A stretch of DNA of 64,000 nucleotides from a bacterium. Its GTDB lineage: Bacteria > Bacillota > Bacilli > Lactobacillales > Streptococcaceae. Every line of letters begins with the position of its first letter. Position 1 is the stretch's first letter. A program made the position numbers and the translations under genes. The stretch is taken from contig CAJNCS010000004.1 in assembly GCA_905221325.1 (NCBI GenBank), positions 62,001 through 126,000 of the forward strand, written 5' to 3'. This document shows positions 1 through 7,805 of the stretch, piece after piece. The notes under the pieces were generated by a model that was not told the origin of the DNA, searched no databases, and was given only the letters and a program-made list of their open reading frames with translations.

Positions 1-1
1 C

Positions 2-250
2 GAAGAACTGGGCATTCATTTGACTGAGGATTGTCTGCTTTGGAGTAAGGTTTATCCCAGTATGCTTTTTGAGGGGAAGAAATCCGTCTTTCTAGTCGGT
101 GAGTTAACGCAGGAACAGTTTGATAGTATCGTCTTTGGTGACGAAGGACAGGGCTACAAACTGATGAGCATTGATGAGTTTCTTGACTCAGATAAGGTTG
201 TACCCCAGTTGCAGGATAGAGTGAGGGATTATATGGAGGAAGTAAAATGA
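2..250 (+). CDS. Hypothetical protein, C-terminal part (5' end outside window)
   Basis: The reading frame is open to the left edge, so only about 82 C-terminal codons are visible and the true start lies outside. A TTG at position 20 is not a convincing start because the frame continues upstream without a stop. The fragment is acidic, has no membrane segment and ends in ...YMEEVK. It may belong to DUF3013, a family I recall near prmA in streptococci, but that is a weak memory-based guess. Its stop overlaps the start of the next gene by four bases (ATGA), so the two are probably translated together. Confidence 0.6.
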   Translation, partial: EELGIHLTEDCLLWSKVYPSMLFEGKKSVFLVGELTQEQFDSIVFGDEGQGYKLMSIDEFLDSDKVVPQLQDRVRDYMEEVK

Positions 251-615
251 TTTTTGCAATTGCAACAACGACGTTAAATAAGGAAGTTAAACGCAAACTA
301 AAAACTGGACAATATTCTAGAGAAGAAGCTACATTCATCTATATGGAATATTTAAAGTTAAAGAAGCAGAGAGAAAGTGGTACGAAAGTAGCTGGGATTT
401 CTATGGCTGTTATTTGGGTATTAATGCTTGTTATACCCTTACTGAGTGGTAGAGGTCTCGTACTGCCCCTTTCAGTATATTTTTTATTTTTGATACTGTT
501 TGCAGGAATTTTTCTATTTGTTTATTATCTTATGTTTGGAATTTTTAAACGGCAGATTCATAGCGCAATGAAAGAACACTACACAGATGTGATTGAAGAA
601 TTTAAGGGTCAGTAA
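247..615 (+). CDS. Small two-helix membrane protein, unknown function
   Basis: This 122-residue protein has a basic, charged N-terminus (about residues 1-50, rich in K, R and E). Two hydrophobic segments follow at roughly residues 52-72 and 76-98, then a short charged tail. The ATGA overlap with the preceding gene argues for one transcript. I recognise no family. The charged N-terminal region with two helices suggests an integral membrane protein with both ends on the same side of the membrane. Confidence 0.6.
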   Translation: MIFAIATTTLNKEVKRKLKTGQYSREEATFIYMEYLKLKKQRESGTKVAGISMAVIWVLMLVIPLLSGRGLVLPLSVYFLFLILFAGIFLFVYYLMFGIFKRQIHSAMKEHYTDVIEEFKGQ

Positions 616-676
616 AACAGCGTGTGGAAGAGCATAGAAGTACTAGTTGAGAGAGTGTGTATTTGGGGGTAGTAGT

Positions 677-1150
677 ATGATTCAGATTGTCCGAGCAGGA
701 GCAGAGGATTTAGAAACCGTAATTGCAATTCAAAGGGCTAGCTTTAAGGCTGTCTATGAAAAATACCAAGATGAGTATGATCCCTACCTAGAGGATCGTG
801 AACGAATCAAGTGGAAATTGGTTGAGCGTCCCAATAGTTATTACTACTTTTTGAAAGAAAAGGACGAAAATATCGGATTTTTACGAGTTCAGACCAATGA
901 GGAATTGACGGAGGCTTGGTTGGGAACGGCAGCGATTTTGCCCCAGTATCAAGGAAAAGGTTATGGTTCTGAGGGATTGAGATTACTGGAAAAGGAATTT
1001 TCAACGATTAAACAGTGGGATTTGTGTACGGTATTACAGGATGCGGGCATGGTCGCTTTTTATGAAAAAAATGGCTACCGTCAAACCCATATCGAGCCTG
1101 AAAAAGAAGGTATGGATATGGTATACATGAAAAAATGGATTGACAAATAG
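677..1150 (+). CDS. GNAT-family N-acetyltransferase
   Basis: A 157-residue single-domain acetyltransferase. The acetyl-CoA binding signature is visible as LPQYQGKGYGSEGL (about residues 87-100), the Q/RxxGxG/A motif A of GNAT enzymes. It is preceded by the usual beta-strand (AWLGTAAI) and followed by FYEKNGY near the C-terminus. The frame extends to a TTG at 647, but I chose the ATG at 677 because GGGGGT lies about 6 bases upstream and the protein then starts MIQIVRAG, typical of the fold. The acyl acceptor (protein N-terminus, small amine or antibiotic) cannot be told from sequence. A long hairpin follows before prmA. Confidence 0.8.
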   Translation: MIQIVRAGAEDLETVIAIQRASFKAVYEKYQDEYDPYLEDRERIKWKLVERPNSYYYFLKEKDENIGFLRVQTNEELTEAWLGTAAILPQYQGKGYGSEGLRLLEKEFSTIKQWDLCTVLQDAGMVAFYEKNGYRQTHIEPEKEGMDMVYMKKWIDK

Positions 1151-1199
1151 AAAGGATGGTTCGGTTACATTTCTAAGCTGAACCCGCCCTAAACACTGT

Positions 1200-1257
1200 G
1201 CCAAAAAGATAAACTTCTCTTAGACACAAGCGTCTTCAGAGAGTTTCCTATTTTGGC
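1200..1257 (+). terminator. Long imperfect hairpin between the acetyltransferase gene and prmA
   Basis: GCCAAAA (1200-1206) pairs with TTTTGGC (1251-1257). Inside, AACT-CTCT-AGAC pairs with GTCT-AGAGAGTT around a short ACAAGC loop. A short T-rich tract (TTTGTGTTTT) follows. It could end transcription of the upstream genes or act as an attenuator, since no good promoter lies between it and the prmA start 31 bases downstream. A weaker hairpin (GGTTC 1158-1162 / GAACC 1180-1184) precedes it. Confidence 0.5.
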
Positions 1258-1287
1258 TTTGTGTTTTACGGGCTTGGTATCTTAATG

Positions 1288-2238
1288 ATGGAAACATGGC
1301 AAGAGTTAAAAGTTACAGTGAAGCGCGAGGGAGAGGAGCTGGTCTCCAATCTCTTGATTGAGTTAGGGGCGCAAGGTGTTGCGATTGAAGATAGTATGGA
1401 CTATGTGGGGAATGTCGACCGTTTTGGTGAGATTTTCCCAGAGGTTGAGCAACAAGAAGAAATCATAGTGACCGCCTACTATCCAGATACGGTTGATGTA
1501 GCAGTGGTTGAGGCAGATTTGCAGGCTCGCCTGGCAGAATTGACAGATTTTATGGATCTAGGAGAGGTCAAGATGGGTACAACAGCCTTGGCTGAGGAAG
1601 ACTGGGCTGACAACTGGAAGAAATACTATGAACCAGCTCGCATTACTCATGATTTGACCATCGTGCCGTCTTGGACAGACTATGAGGCGACTGCGGGAGA
1701 AAAGATTATCAAGCTAGATCCAGGCATGGCTTTTGGGACAGGGACGCATCCGACGACCAAGATGAGCCTCTTTGCCTTGGAGCAGGTTCTTCGTGGTGGT
1801 GAAACGGTGCTGGATGTAGGAACTGGTTCAGGTGTCCTTTCTATTGCTAGCTCGCTTCTTGGTGCCAAAGAAATCTTCGCCTATGACCTGGATGATGTGG
1901 CTGTTCGTGTGGCTCAGGAAAATATTGAGCTCAACCCTGGTATGGAAAACATCCATGTTGCTGCTGGAGATTTGCTTAAGGGTGTGGAAATTGAGGCAGA
2001 TGCCATTGTGGCTAATATCTTGGCGGATATTCTCATCCATCTGACAGAGGACGCTTATCGTTTGGTCAAGGACGAAGGCTACCTGATCATGAGTGGGATT
2101 ATCAAGGACAAGTGGGACATGGTACGCGAGTCGGCTGAGTCAGCTGGATTTTTCCTTGAAACTCACATGATTCAAGGGGAATGGAATGCCTGTGTCTTTA
2201 AGAAAACCAAGGATATTTCAGGTGTGATTGGAGGCTAG
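1288..2238 (+). CDS. prmA: Ribosomal protein L11 methyltransferase
   Basis: PrmA transfers methyl groups from SAM to lysines and the N-terminus of ribosomal protein L11. The protein is 316 residues, a normal length. The family signature [12 protein letters not shown] is near residue 145-156, the SAM-binding motif VLDVGTGSG near 174-182, and the VANIL loop near 240. The frame is open to a GTG at 1261. The ATG at 1288 (METWQELKV) gives the standard PrmA N-terminus, although its ribosome binding site is poor. The stop overlaps the Shine-Dalgarno region of rsmE, and the prmA-rsmE pair is common in Firmicutes. Confidence 0.95.
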   Translation: METWQELKVTVKREGEELVSNLLIELGAQGVAIEDSMDYVGNVDRFGEIFPEVEQQEEIIVTAYYPDTVDVAVVEADLQARLAELTDFMDLGEVKMGTTALAEEDWADNWKKYYEPARITHDLTIVPSWTDYEATAGEKIIKLDPGMAFGTGTHPTTKMSLFALEQVLRGGETVLDVGTGSGVLSIASSLLGAKEIFAYDLDDVAVRVAQENIELNPGMENIHVAAGDLLKGVEIEADAIVANILADILIHLTEDAYRLVKDEGYLIMSGIIKDKWDMVRESAESAGFFLETHMIQGEWNACVFKKTKDISGVIGG

Positions 2239-2239
2239 C

Positions 2240-2983
2240 ATGCAGCAGTATTTTGTCAAAGGCAGTGCAATCTCTCCTGTCACCATTGAGGACAAGGAAA
2301 CCAGCAAGCATATGTTTCAGGTCATGCGGCTGAAAGAAGATGATGAGGTTGTCTTGGTATTTGATGATGGCATTAAGCGCTTGGCGCGCGTGCTAGATGT
2401 GGAAAACCGTCAGTTTGAGTTGGTCCAAGAATTAGCTGACAATGTAGAACTGCCAGTCCAAGTGACCATTGCATCTGGATTTCCCAAGGGAGACAAGCTA
2501 GAGTTCATCACTCAAAAAGTAACCGAACTGGGTGCTAGCCAAATCTGGGCCTTCCCTGCAGACTGGTCAGTCGCCAAGTGGGATGGTAAGAAATTGGGCA
2601 AGAAAGTCGAAAAACTAGAAAAAATCGCCCTTGGAGCGGCAGAACAAAGCAAGCGTAATATCGTTCCAAGTATTCAGCTTTTCGAGAAAAAAGCAGATTT
2701 TCTAGCCCAGCTGGACCAGTTTGACTCTATTGTAGTAGCCTATGAAGAATCAGCAAAAGAGGGAGAAACCGCTGCGCTTCTGCAAGCAGTCTCTGGTCTT
2801 GAAAAAGGAGCTAAATTGCTCTTTATCTTTGGACCAGAAGGCGGTCTCTCACCAGCAGAAATTGAAAGTTTTGAAACTAAAGGAGCAGTCTTGGCAGGGC
2901 TTGGTCCTCGCATCTTGCGAGCTGAAACAGCACCACTTTACGCCTTATCAGCCCTTAGTGTTTTAGTAGAATTAGAGAAATAA
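2240..2983 (+). CDS. rsmE: 16S rRNA (uracil-1498-N3)-methyltransferase
   Basis: RsmE methylates U1498 of 16S rRNA in the 30S subunit using SAM. This 247-residue protein has the N-terminal PUA-like part (HMFQVMRLKEDDEV) and the C-terminal SPOUT knot with the family motifs IFGPEGGLSPAEIE (about residues 195-208) and LGPRILRAETAPLYAL (about 220-235). A TTG lies 12 bases upstream, but the ATG at 2240 has GGAG at the right distance. It starts one base after the prmA stop, so the two are almost certainly co-transcribed. Confidence 0.95.
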   Translation: MQQYFVKGSAISPVTIEDKETSKHMFQVMRLKEDDEVVLVFDDGIKRLARVLDVENRQFELVQELADNVELPVQVTIASGFPKGDKLEFITQKVTELGASQIWAFPADWSVAKWDGKKLGKKVEKLEKIALGAAEQSKRNIVPSIQLFEKKADFLAQLDQFDSIVVAYEESAKEGETAALLQAVSGLEKGAKLLFIFGPEGGLSPAEIESFETKGAVLAGLGPRILRAETAPLYALSALSVLVELEK

Positions 2984-2993
2984 GAGGAAGAAA

Positions 2994-4790
2994 ATGGAAC
3001 AAAAACACCGTTCAGAATTTCCAGAAAAGGAACTTTGGGACTTAACAGCCCTATACCAAGACCGTGAGGATTTCTTGCGTGCAATCGAGAAAACGCGCGA
3101 AGACATCAATCAATTTAGCCGTGACTACAAGGGCAATCTTCATACTTTTGAAGATTTTGAGAAGGCCTTTGCGGAATTGGAACAAATCTACATTCAGATG
3201 AGCCATATCGGCAATTACGCCTTTATGCCTCAGACGACAGACTATAGCAATGAAGATTTTGCTAATATTGCTCAAGCTGGGATGGAATTTGAAACAGATG
3301 CCAGCGTAGCCTTGACCTTCTTTGACGATGCCTTGGTTGCAGCAGGCGAGGAAGTCTTGGACCGTTTGGGTGAGCTGCCTCACTTGACGGCAGCCATTCG
3401 TCAGGCCAAAATCAAAAAAGCCCACTATCTAGGGGCGGATGTGGAGAAGGCTTTGACAAATCTCGGAGAAGTCTTCTACAGTCCACAGGACATTTATACT
3501 AAGATGCGAGCTGGGGATTTTGAGATGGCTGACTTTGAAGCCCATGGTAAAACCTACAAAAACAGCTTTGTGACCTATGAAAACTTCTACCAAAACCACG
3601 AGGATGCTGAGATTCGTGAGAAATCTTTCCGTTCCTTCTCAGAGGGACTTCGTAAGCACCAAAATACAGCTGCGGCAGCCTACTTAGCCCAAGTCAAGTC
3701 TGAAAAACTATTGGCAGATATGAAAGGTTATGATTCAGTATTCGACTATCTTCTGGCTGAGCAAGAAGTGGACCGTGCTATGTTTGACCGTCAGATTGAC
3801 CTCATCATGAAGGATTTTGCGCCAGTTGCTCAGAGATACCTCAAGCATGTTGCCAAGGTCAATGGTCTTGAAAAGATGACCTTTGCAGACTGGAAATTGG
3901 ATTTGGACAGCGCCCTCAATCCTGAAGTGACTATTGACGACGCCTATGATTTGGTCATGAAGTCAGTAGAACCTTTGGGACAAGAATATACTCAAGAAAT
4001 TGCCCGCTACCAAGAAGAGCGCTGGGTAGACTTTGCTGCCAACAGTGGCAAGGATTCTGGTGGTTATGCAGCGGATCCATATCGCGTGCACCCTTATGTC
4101 CTCATGAGCTGGACTGGTCGTTTGAGCGATGTCTATACCTTGATTCATGAAATCGGGCATTCTGGTCAATTTATCTTTTCAGATAATCACCAAAGTTACT
4201 TTAACGCTCATATGTCGACCTACTATGTCGAAGCTCCGTCAACCTTCAATGAATTGCTCCTCAGTGATTACTTGGAGCATCAATCTGATGACCCGCGTCA
4301 AAAACGCTTTGCCCTTGCTCACCGCTTGACAGATACCTACTTCCATAATTTCATTACCCATCTCTTGGAAGCAGCCTTCCAGCGTAAGGTATATACACTG
4401 ATTGAAGAAGGGGAAACCTTTGGGGCAAGCAAGCTCAACAGCATTATGAAGGAAGTCTTGACAGATTTCTGGGGAGATGCCATTGAGATTGATGACGATG
4501 CGGCCTTGACTTGGATGCGCCAAGCTCACTACTACATGGGCTTGTATAGTTACACTTACTCTGCTGGTCTTGTTATCTCGACAGCTGGCTATCTCCATCT
4601 GAAAAATTCAGAAACTGGAGCTGAAGATTGGCTCAATCTTCTTAAGTCTGGTAGTAGCAAGACACCACTTGAGTCAGCTATGATTATCGGTGCTGATATT
4701 TCAACAGACAAACCACTCCGTGATACCATCCAATTCTTGTCAGACACAGTTGACCAGATTATCGCCTACAGTGCTGAGTTAGGAGAGTAA
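2994..4790 (+). CDS. pepF: Oligoendopeptidase F (M3B metallopeptidase)
   Basis: A cytoplasmic zinc peptidase of 598 residues that cleaves medium-sized oligopeptides, the usual length for PepF. The HExxH zinc motif is HEIGH at about residues 385-389, and EAPSTFNE about 25 residues later supplies the third ligand. No signal peptide is present. It starts 11 bases after rsmE with GAGGAAG upstream, so it probably belongs to the prmA-rsmE transcript. PepF paralogs exist in streptococci (PepB-type group B oligopeptidases), so the exact subfamily name is less certain than the enzyme class. Confidence 0.93.
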   Translation: MEQKHRSEFPEKELWDLTALYQDREDFLRAIEKTREDINQFSRDYKGNLHTFEDFEKAFAELEQIYIQMSHIGNYAFMPQTTDYSNEDFANIAQAGMEFETDASVALTFFDDALVAAGEEVLDRLGELPHLTAAIRQAKIKKAHYLGADVEKALTNLGEVFYSPQDIYTKMRAGDFEMADFEAHGKTYKNSFVTYENFYQNHEDAEIREKSFRSFSEGLRKHQNTAAAAYLAQVKSEKLLADMKGYDSVFDYLLAEQEVDRAMFDRQIDLIMKDFAPVAQRYLKHVAKVNGLEKMTFADWKLDLDSALNPEVTIDDAYDLVMKSVEPLGQEYTQEIARYQEERWVDFAANSGKDSGGYAADPYRVHPYVLMSWTGRLSDVYTLIHEIGHSGQFIFSDNHQSYFNAHMSTYYVEAPSTFNELLLSDYLEHQSDDPRQKRFALAHRLTDTYFHNFITHLLEAAFQRKVYTLIEEGETFGASKLNSIMKEVLTDFWGDAIEIDDDAALTWMRQAHYYMGLYSYTYSAGLVISTAGYLHLKNSETGAEDWLNLLKSGSSKTPLESAMIIGADISTDKPLRDTIQFLSDTVDQIIAYSAELGE

Positions 4791-4799
4791 AGGAATAGG

Positions 4800-4910
4800 A
4801 TGTCAGAATTGAACCTACTATAGAGTATGTGCTGAATTCGGAGTTTAAAGAATGTAAAGTCATCTACGGATGGCTTTTTGATAAGCTAATAGAAATCCAG
4901 AGGTACTAGG
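4800..4910 (+). other. Short gap with a protein-like open frame lacking a start
   Basis: Between pepF and the DUF2785 gene, a frame in phase with 4802 runs about 34 codons without a stop (reading IEPTIEYVLNSEF...KLIEIQRY) and ends in TAG just before the next ATG. It has no ATG and no obvious ribosome site. The composition looks protein-like, so it may be the tail of a decayed gene, or chance. I see no clear terminator here. Confidence 0.25.
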
Positions 4911-5702
4911 ATGTATCAAGAATTACAAAGAAAAGTGACAGAAGCAAAACCAAGCTATAGCCGAGAAGAAATTCAGTGGTTGCTTGAGCATTTGGGAGAT
5001 CCCTCTCCAGAAATTCGAGACGAACTTGTTTTTACGAGTTTGGCTAGAGGGATTCAAGAAGAGTTGTTTTCCCTTGAGCAGTTTCAGTTTATCTCAGAAG
5101 AGGTCTCCTCTGATGAAGGTCTATACAAAGAGATTGATAGTAGAGGAGTTTCAGCTCTTAAACGTTCTTTTAGGGCGCTTATTTATGCCAATCTACTGTT
5201 CTGCGATGGTACTAAGGAATCACTTTATTACCAGCAGTTGCCTTCTCCTATCAGGTCTACCATGCTAAATCAAGGATTGTACTATCTTACAAAGGAAAAA
5301 GAAACGACGGGCTACTCTCCTCAGTTTGGTTGGATCCACGCATTTGCGCATGGGGCTGATCTCTTGACGGAAGTTATATGTCATCCTAGCTTTCCAAAGT
5401 CAGATATAGCCGAAGCATTTGAAGTCATTGGGAAAATCTTTAAACGTGTTGAGATTCGTTTTACAAATGATGAAGATTGGCGGTTAGCCAGAGCATTTTA
5501 TGAACCAATCTTACGAGGGAAAATCGAACCGTCTCTACTCACTGCTTGGCTGCAAACAGTCGAATTTCCCTTGAAAGAAGTAAATGATTTCCATAAATTT
5601 TCCAACTTCAGATCCTGTCTGTTGGAAGTCTATGTCAAACTTGATCAGAAAAACTTTTTACAAGATGAGTTGAAAAAAATCATTCAATCTTTTCAATACT
5701 AA
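4911..5702 (+). CDS. DUF2785 family protein
   Basis: A 263-residue soluble protein of unknown function. The stretch GWIHAFAHGADLLTEV (about residues 143-158) matches what I know as the hallmark of DUF2785, and the surrounding sequence is helical and repeat-like. No signal peptide or membrane segment is seen. The start is the ATG at 4911, with AGAGG about 9 bases before it. The AT-rich tail before the aquaporin promoter has no clear terminator. No function can be assigned from the neighbours. Confidence 0.75.
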   Translation: MYQELQRKVTEAKPSYSREEIQWLLEHLGDPSPEIRDELVFTSLARGIQEELFSLEQFQFISEEVSSDEGLYKEIDSRGVSALKRSFRALIYANLLFCDGTKESLYYQQLPSPIRSTMLNQGLYYLTKEKETTGYSPQFGWIHAFAHGADLLTEVICHPSFPKSDIAEAFEVIGKIFKRVEIRFTNDEDWRLARAFYEPILRGKIEPSLLTAWLQTVEFPLKEVNDFHKFSNFRSCLLEVYVKLDQKNFLQDELKKIIQSFQY

Positions 5703-5751
5703 GGACAAGCGAGTCGTTTCATGATTTTCAAAAATGTCCAAGTCATTTTTC

Positions 5752-5780
5752 TTGAATCCGCTCATTTGTTTTGGTAAACT
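5752..5780 (+). promoter_or_regulatory. Promoter of the aquaporin gene
   Basis: TTGAAT at 5752-5757, a 17-base spacer and TAAACT at 5775-5780, 33 bases before the start codon. The 11-mer GTAAACTGGTA covering the -10 box occurs again at 7766 before the lrgA-like gene. Confidence 0.65.
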
Positions 5781-5812
5781 GGTACATAGATTTGAAAAAA
5801 AGGAGACTTATC

Positions 5813-6481
5813 ATGAAAAAATTTGTTGCTGAATTAATCGGTACATTTATGCTTGTGTTCATCGGAACAGGAGCTGTTGTTTTTGGAAATGGTGTTGAAG
5901 GTATTGGACACCTTGGAATTGCTTTTGCCTTTGGTTTGGCAATCGTGGTAGCAGCTTTCTCAATCGGAACTATTTCAGGTGCTCACTTGAACCCAGCTGT
6001 TTCAATCGCTATGTTTGTAAACAAACGCTTGTCATCTTCAGAGCTTGTAAACTACATCCTTGGACAAGTAGTTGGGGCTTTCCTTGCGTCAGCTGCGGTA
6101 TTCTTCCTCTTGTCTAACTCAGGAATGTCGACTGCTAGTCTTGGTGAAAATGCCTTGGCAAACGGTGTCACTGTCTTTGGTGGTTTCTTGTTTGAAGTCA
6201 TTGCAACTTTCTTGTTTGTCTTGGTTATCATGACGGTAACATCAGCAAGCAAAGGCAATGGTGCGATTGCTGGTTTGGTAATCGGTTTGTCCTTGATGGC
6301 AATGATTCTTGTGGGATTGAACATCACTGGACTTTCAGTAAACCCAGCTCGTAGCTTGGCTCCTGCTGTCTTGGTAGGTGGCGCAGCTCTTCAACAAGTT
6401 TGGATTTTCATCCTTGCCCCAATCGTTGGTGGTGTTATTGCAGCCCTTGTTGCGAAAAACTGCCTTGGAACAGAAGAATAA
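5813..6481 (+). CDS. Aquaporin / glycerol facilitator family channel
   Basis: A 222-residue major intrinsic protein that passes water or small neutral solutes across the membrane. Both NPA boxes are present: LNPAVS near residue 60 and VNPARS near residue 177. Six hydrophobic helices alternate around them, and the length suits the short water-channel type rather than the longer GlpF type. An upstream ATG at 5771 is in frame, but the ATG at 5813 has AGGAG 7 bases upstream and gives a standard start. It is monocistronic, with its own promoter and terminator. Some oral streptococcal aquaporins are reported to pass hydrogen peroxide; that is possible here but not shown by sequence. Confidence 0.9.
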   Translation: MKKFVAELIGTFMLVFIGTGAVVFGNGVEGIGHLGIAFAFGLAIVVAAFSIGTISGAHLNPAVSIAMFVNKRLSSSELVNYILGQVVGAFLASAAVFFLLSNSGMSTASLGENALANGVTVFGGFLFEVIATFLFVLVIMTVTSASKGNGAIAGLVIGLSLMAMILVGLNITGLSVNPARSLAPAVLVGGAALQQVWIFILAPIVGGVIAALVAKNCLGTEE

Positions 6482-6492
6482 AAAATAAAAAG

Positions 6493-6526
6493 AGTCCTGT
6501 CCTCAGTCTGAGGAACAGGGCTTTTT
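6493..6526 (+). terminator. Intrinsic terminator of the aquaporin gene
   Basis: AGTCCTGTCCTC pairs with GAGGAACAGGGCT around a short AGTCT loop, followed by TTTTT. Confidence 0.85.
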
Positions 6527-6535
6527 CTATGCAAA

Positions 6536-6574
6536 CAAAAAAAAGCACTCCCATTATTTTGAATGGGAGTGTTT
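6536..6574 (-). terminator. Intrinsic terminator of trxA
   Basis: On the minus strand CACTCCCATT pairs with AATGGGAGTG, a 10-bp stem, and is followed by a run of T (plus-strand A-run 6536-6544). Confidence 0.88.
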
Positions 6575-6579
6575 CGTGA

Positions 6580-6894
6580 TTAGCTCAATTCAGCAACGAT
6601 GGCCTTGATTTGTTCTGCAGTGTGTACTCCAGCAACTTGTTTCACCACTTGGCCGTCTTTTTTGAAGAGAAGAGTTGGGATAGACATGATTCCAAAAGCA
6701 CGAGCTGTGTTTGGGTTTTCATCAACGTCCATTTTAACGATTTTCAAGACATCTTCTGAAAGTTCTTCAGACAATTTGTCCAAGATTGGACCTTGCATAC
6801 GACATGGACCACACCAAGTTGCCCAGAAGTCTACCAAGACCAAACCGTCTTTTGTTTCTTGTTCAAATGTTGCATCTGTAATTGCTTTTGCCAT
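6580..6894 (-). CDS. trxA: Thioredoxin
   Basis: A 104-residue cytoplasmic thiol-disulfide reductant. The active site WCGPC is at residues 27-31, with the cis-proline motif SIPT near 74 and a classical single thioredoxin fold. It is the second gene of a two-gene unit behind a 73-residue partner, with a strong promoter at 7161-7189 and a strong terminator after it. The Shine-Dalgarno AAGGAG lies just upstream. A MarR-type operator-like repeat sits immediately upstream of the promoter, suggesting control by the neighbouring MarR protein. Confidence 0.95.
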   Translation of the reverse strand: MAKAITDATFEQETKDGLVLVDFWATWCGPCRMQGPILDKLSEELSEDVLKIVKMDVDENPNTARAFGIMSIPTLLFKKDGQVVKQVAGVHTAEQIKAIVAELS

Positions 6895-6909
6895 TGTATT
6901 TCTCCTTTT

Positions 6910-7131
6910 TTAGTTATATTGGCTTAAATCTTGTTTCATGAGATAGAAGAAGACATCTCCATAAGTCCCATGGTAGTCCAAATCATGACCATTATAGGTT
7001 AATTTTTGAACTGGGTAATAGTCTGCGACACCGATAAGGCAGGCGTGTTGAGAACGTTCAAAGTCTTCATAAGACTCGAAAGTCATGGTTCTCTCTTGCT
7101 TGCTGGCATCTAGATAGGTAATTTCGATCAT
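6910..7131 (-). CDS. Small conserved protein, probably DUF4649
   Basis: A 73-residue acidic protein beginning MIEITYLDASKQER and rich in tyrosine. I associate this sequence with the DUF4649 family next to trxA in streptococci, but have no function for it. It is the first gene after a consensus promoter and is separated from trxA by 15 bases, so both are on one transcript. There is one cysteine (C31), and no membrane segment or signal peptide. Confidence 0.7.
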   Translation of the reverse strand: MIEITYLDASKQERTMTFESYEDFERSQHACLIGVADYYPVQKLTYNGHDLDYHGTYGDVFFYLMKQDLSQYN

Positions 7132-7160
7132 ATAAAACTCCTTTATTCGATCTTGACTTT

Positions 7161-7189
7161 ATTGTACTCCTTGAAAAGAGGAATGTCAA
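7161..7189 (-). promoter_or_regulatory. Consensus promoter of the DUF4649-trxA unit
   Basis: On the minus strand TTGACA (7189-7184), a 17-base spacer and TACAAT (7166-7161). It is one of the best promoters in the window. Confidence 0.85.
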
Positions 7190-7197
7190 GAAAAATG

Positions 7198-7211
7198 ATT
7201 GCGCACGCAAC
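7198..7211 (-). promoter_or_regulatory. MarR-type operator candidate upstream of the trxA promoter
   Basis: ATTGC-GCAC-GCAAC, an inverted repeat nearly identical to the one at 7678-7691 (ATTGC-GCAT-GCAAT). It lies 8 bases upstream of the -35 box of the DUF4649-trxA promoter and downstream of the marR stop codon. Confidence 0.6.
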
Positions 7212-7228
7212 TTTTTTTAAAAACCTGA

Positions 7229-7609
7229 TTAAGAAATGAAGTCAAGACTCATTTCCAGTCTTTCTTCGATGGCCTTTTGTAGATAAGCCAGGGTTGTTTG
7301 CCCCTCGTCAGTCAGGCAGATAAAACTAGCTCGTCTATCCTGATCGCAACATCGGCGACTAAGCAAACCGCAGTTTTTCTCTTCCAGGCGAGCCACCATC
7401 CGAGAAACAGCGCTTGGGCTAAGATGGAGTTTATCTGGCAGGTCAATCTGTCGTAGAGATTTTTCTTGGGCTAAATTCAGATAGTAGAGCAGGTAAAACT
7501 CTTTCAAGGTCAACCTTTGTTCACTCTGCTGGGCAATGGTTTCTTCCAACAAGGCTTCTATTTCCTTTTGACGGCGATTGTAGTCAAACCACTTTTCCAA
7601 ATAGGTCAT
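7229..7609 (-). CDS. MarR-family transcriptional regulator, cysteine-rich
   Basis: A 126-residue winged-helix DNA-binding protein. The recognition helix region LHLSPSAVSRMVARLEEK (about residues 61-78) is typical of MarR. The wing contains Cys80, Cys87 and Cys88, with Cys98 just beyond it, an unusual concentration that suggests a thiol redox or metal sensor (inference). The frame extends upstream to 7690, but the ATG at 7609 has AGGAG at 7616-7620 and starts MTYLEKWFDY. Its own promoter carries an inverted repeat directly after the -10 box, and the same repeat lies before the trxA promoter. Confidence 0.85.
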   Translation of the reverse strand: MTYLEKWFDYNRRQKEIEALLEETIAQQSEQRLTLKEFYLLYYLNLAQEKSLRQIDLPDKLHLSPSAVSRMVARLEEKNCGLLSRRCCDQDRRASFICLTDEGQTTLAYLQKAIEERLEMSLDFIS

Positions 7610-7677
7610 TGCTTTCTCCTTTCTTTTTACAGTTAAAATCACAAAGTCATTACTGACTGTCTTTGCAACACAAGATG

Positions 7678-7691
7678 ATTGCGCATGCAAT
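7678..7691 (-). promoter_or_regulatory. MarR-type operator candidate at the marR promoter
   Basis: ATTGC-GCAT-GCAAT, a 5-4-5 inverted repeat. It begins two bases after the -10 box of the marR promoter, covering the transcription start, a classic place for self-repression. Confidence 0.7.
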
Positions 7692-7692
7692 G

Positions 7693-7721
7693 ATTATACT
7701 ACTTTTAACTAATCCTTGCAA
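7693..7721 (-). promoter_or_regulatory. Promoter of marR
   Basis: On the minus strand TTGCAA (7721-7716), a 17-base spacer and TATAAT (7698-7693). Confidence 0.8.
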
Positions 7722-7744
7722 GAAAGAAAAATTTCGATATTTCC

Positions 7745-7772
7745 TTGAAATTTTCTGAAAAAAGAGTAAACT
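7745..7772 (+). promoter_or_regulatory. Promoter of the lrgAB-like pair
   Basis: TTGAAA (7745-7750), a 16-base spacer and TAAACT (7767-7772). Transcription would start about 7779, which rules out the in-frame ATG at 7776 as a start codon. Confidence 0.6.
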
Positions 7773-7805
7773 GGTATGCAAGAATTCTATTTCAAGGAGT
7801 TTGAG

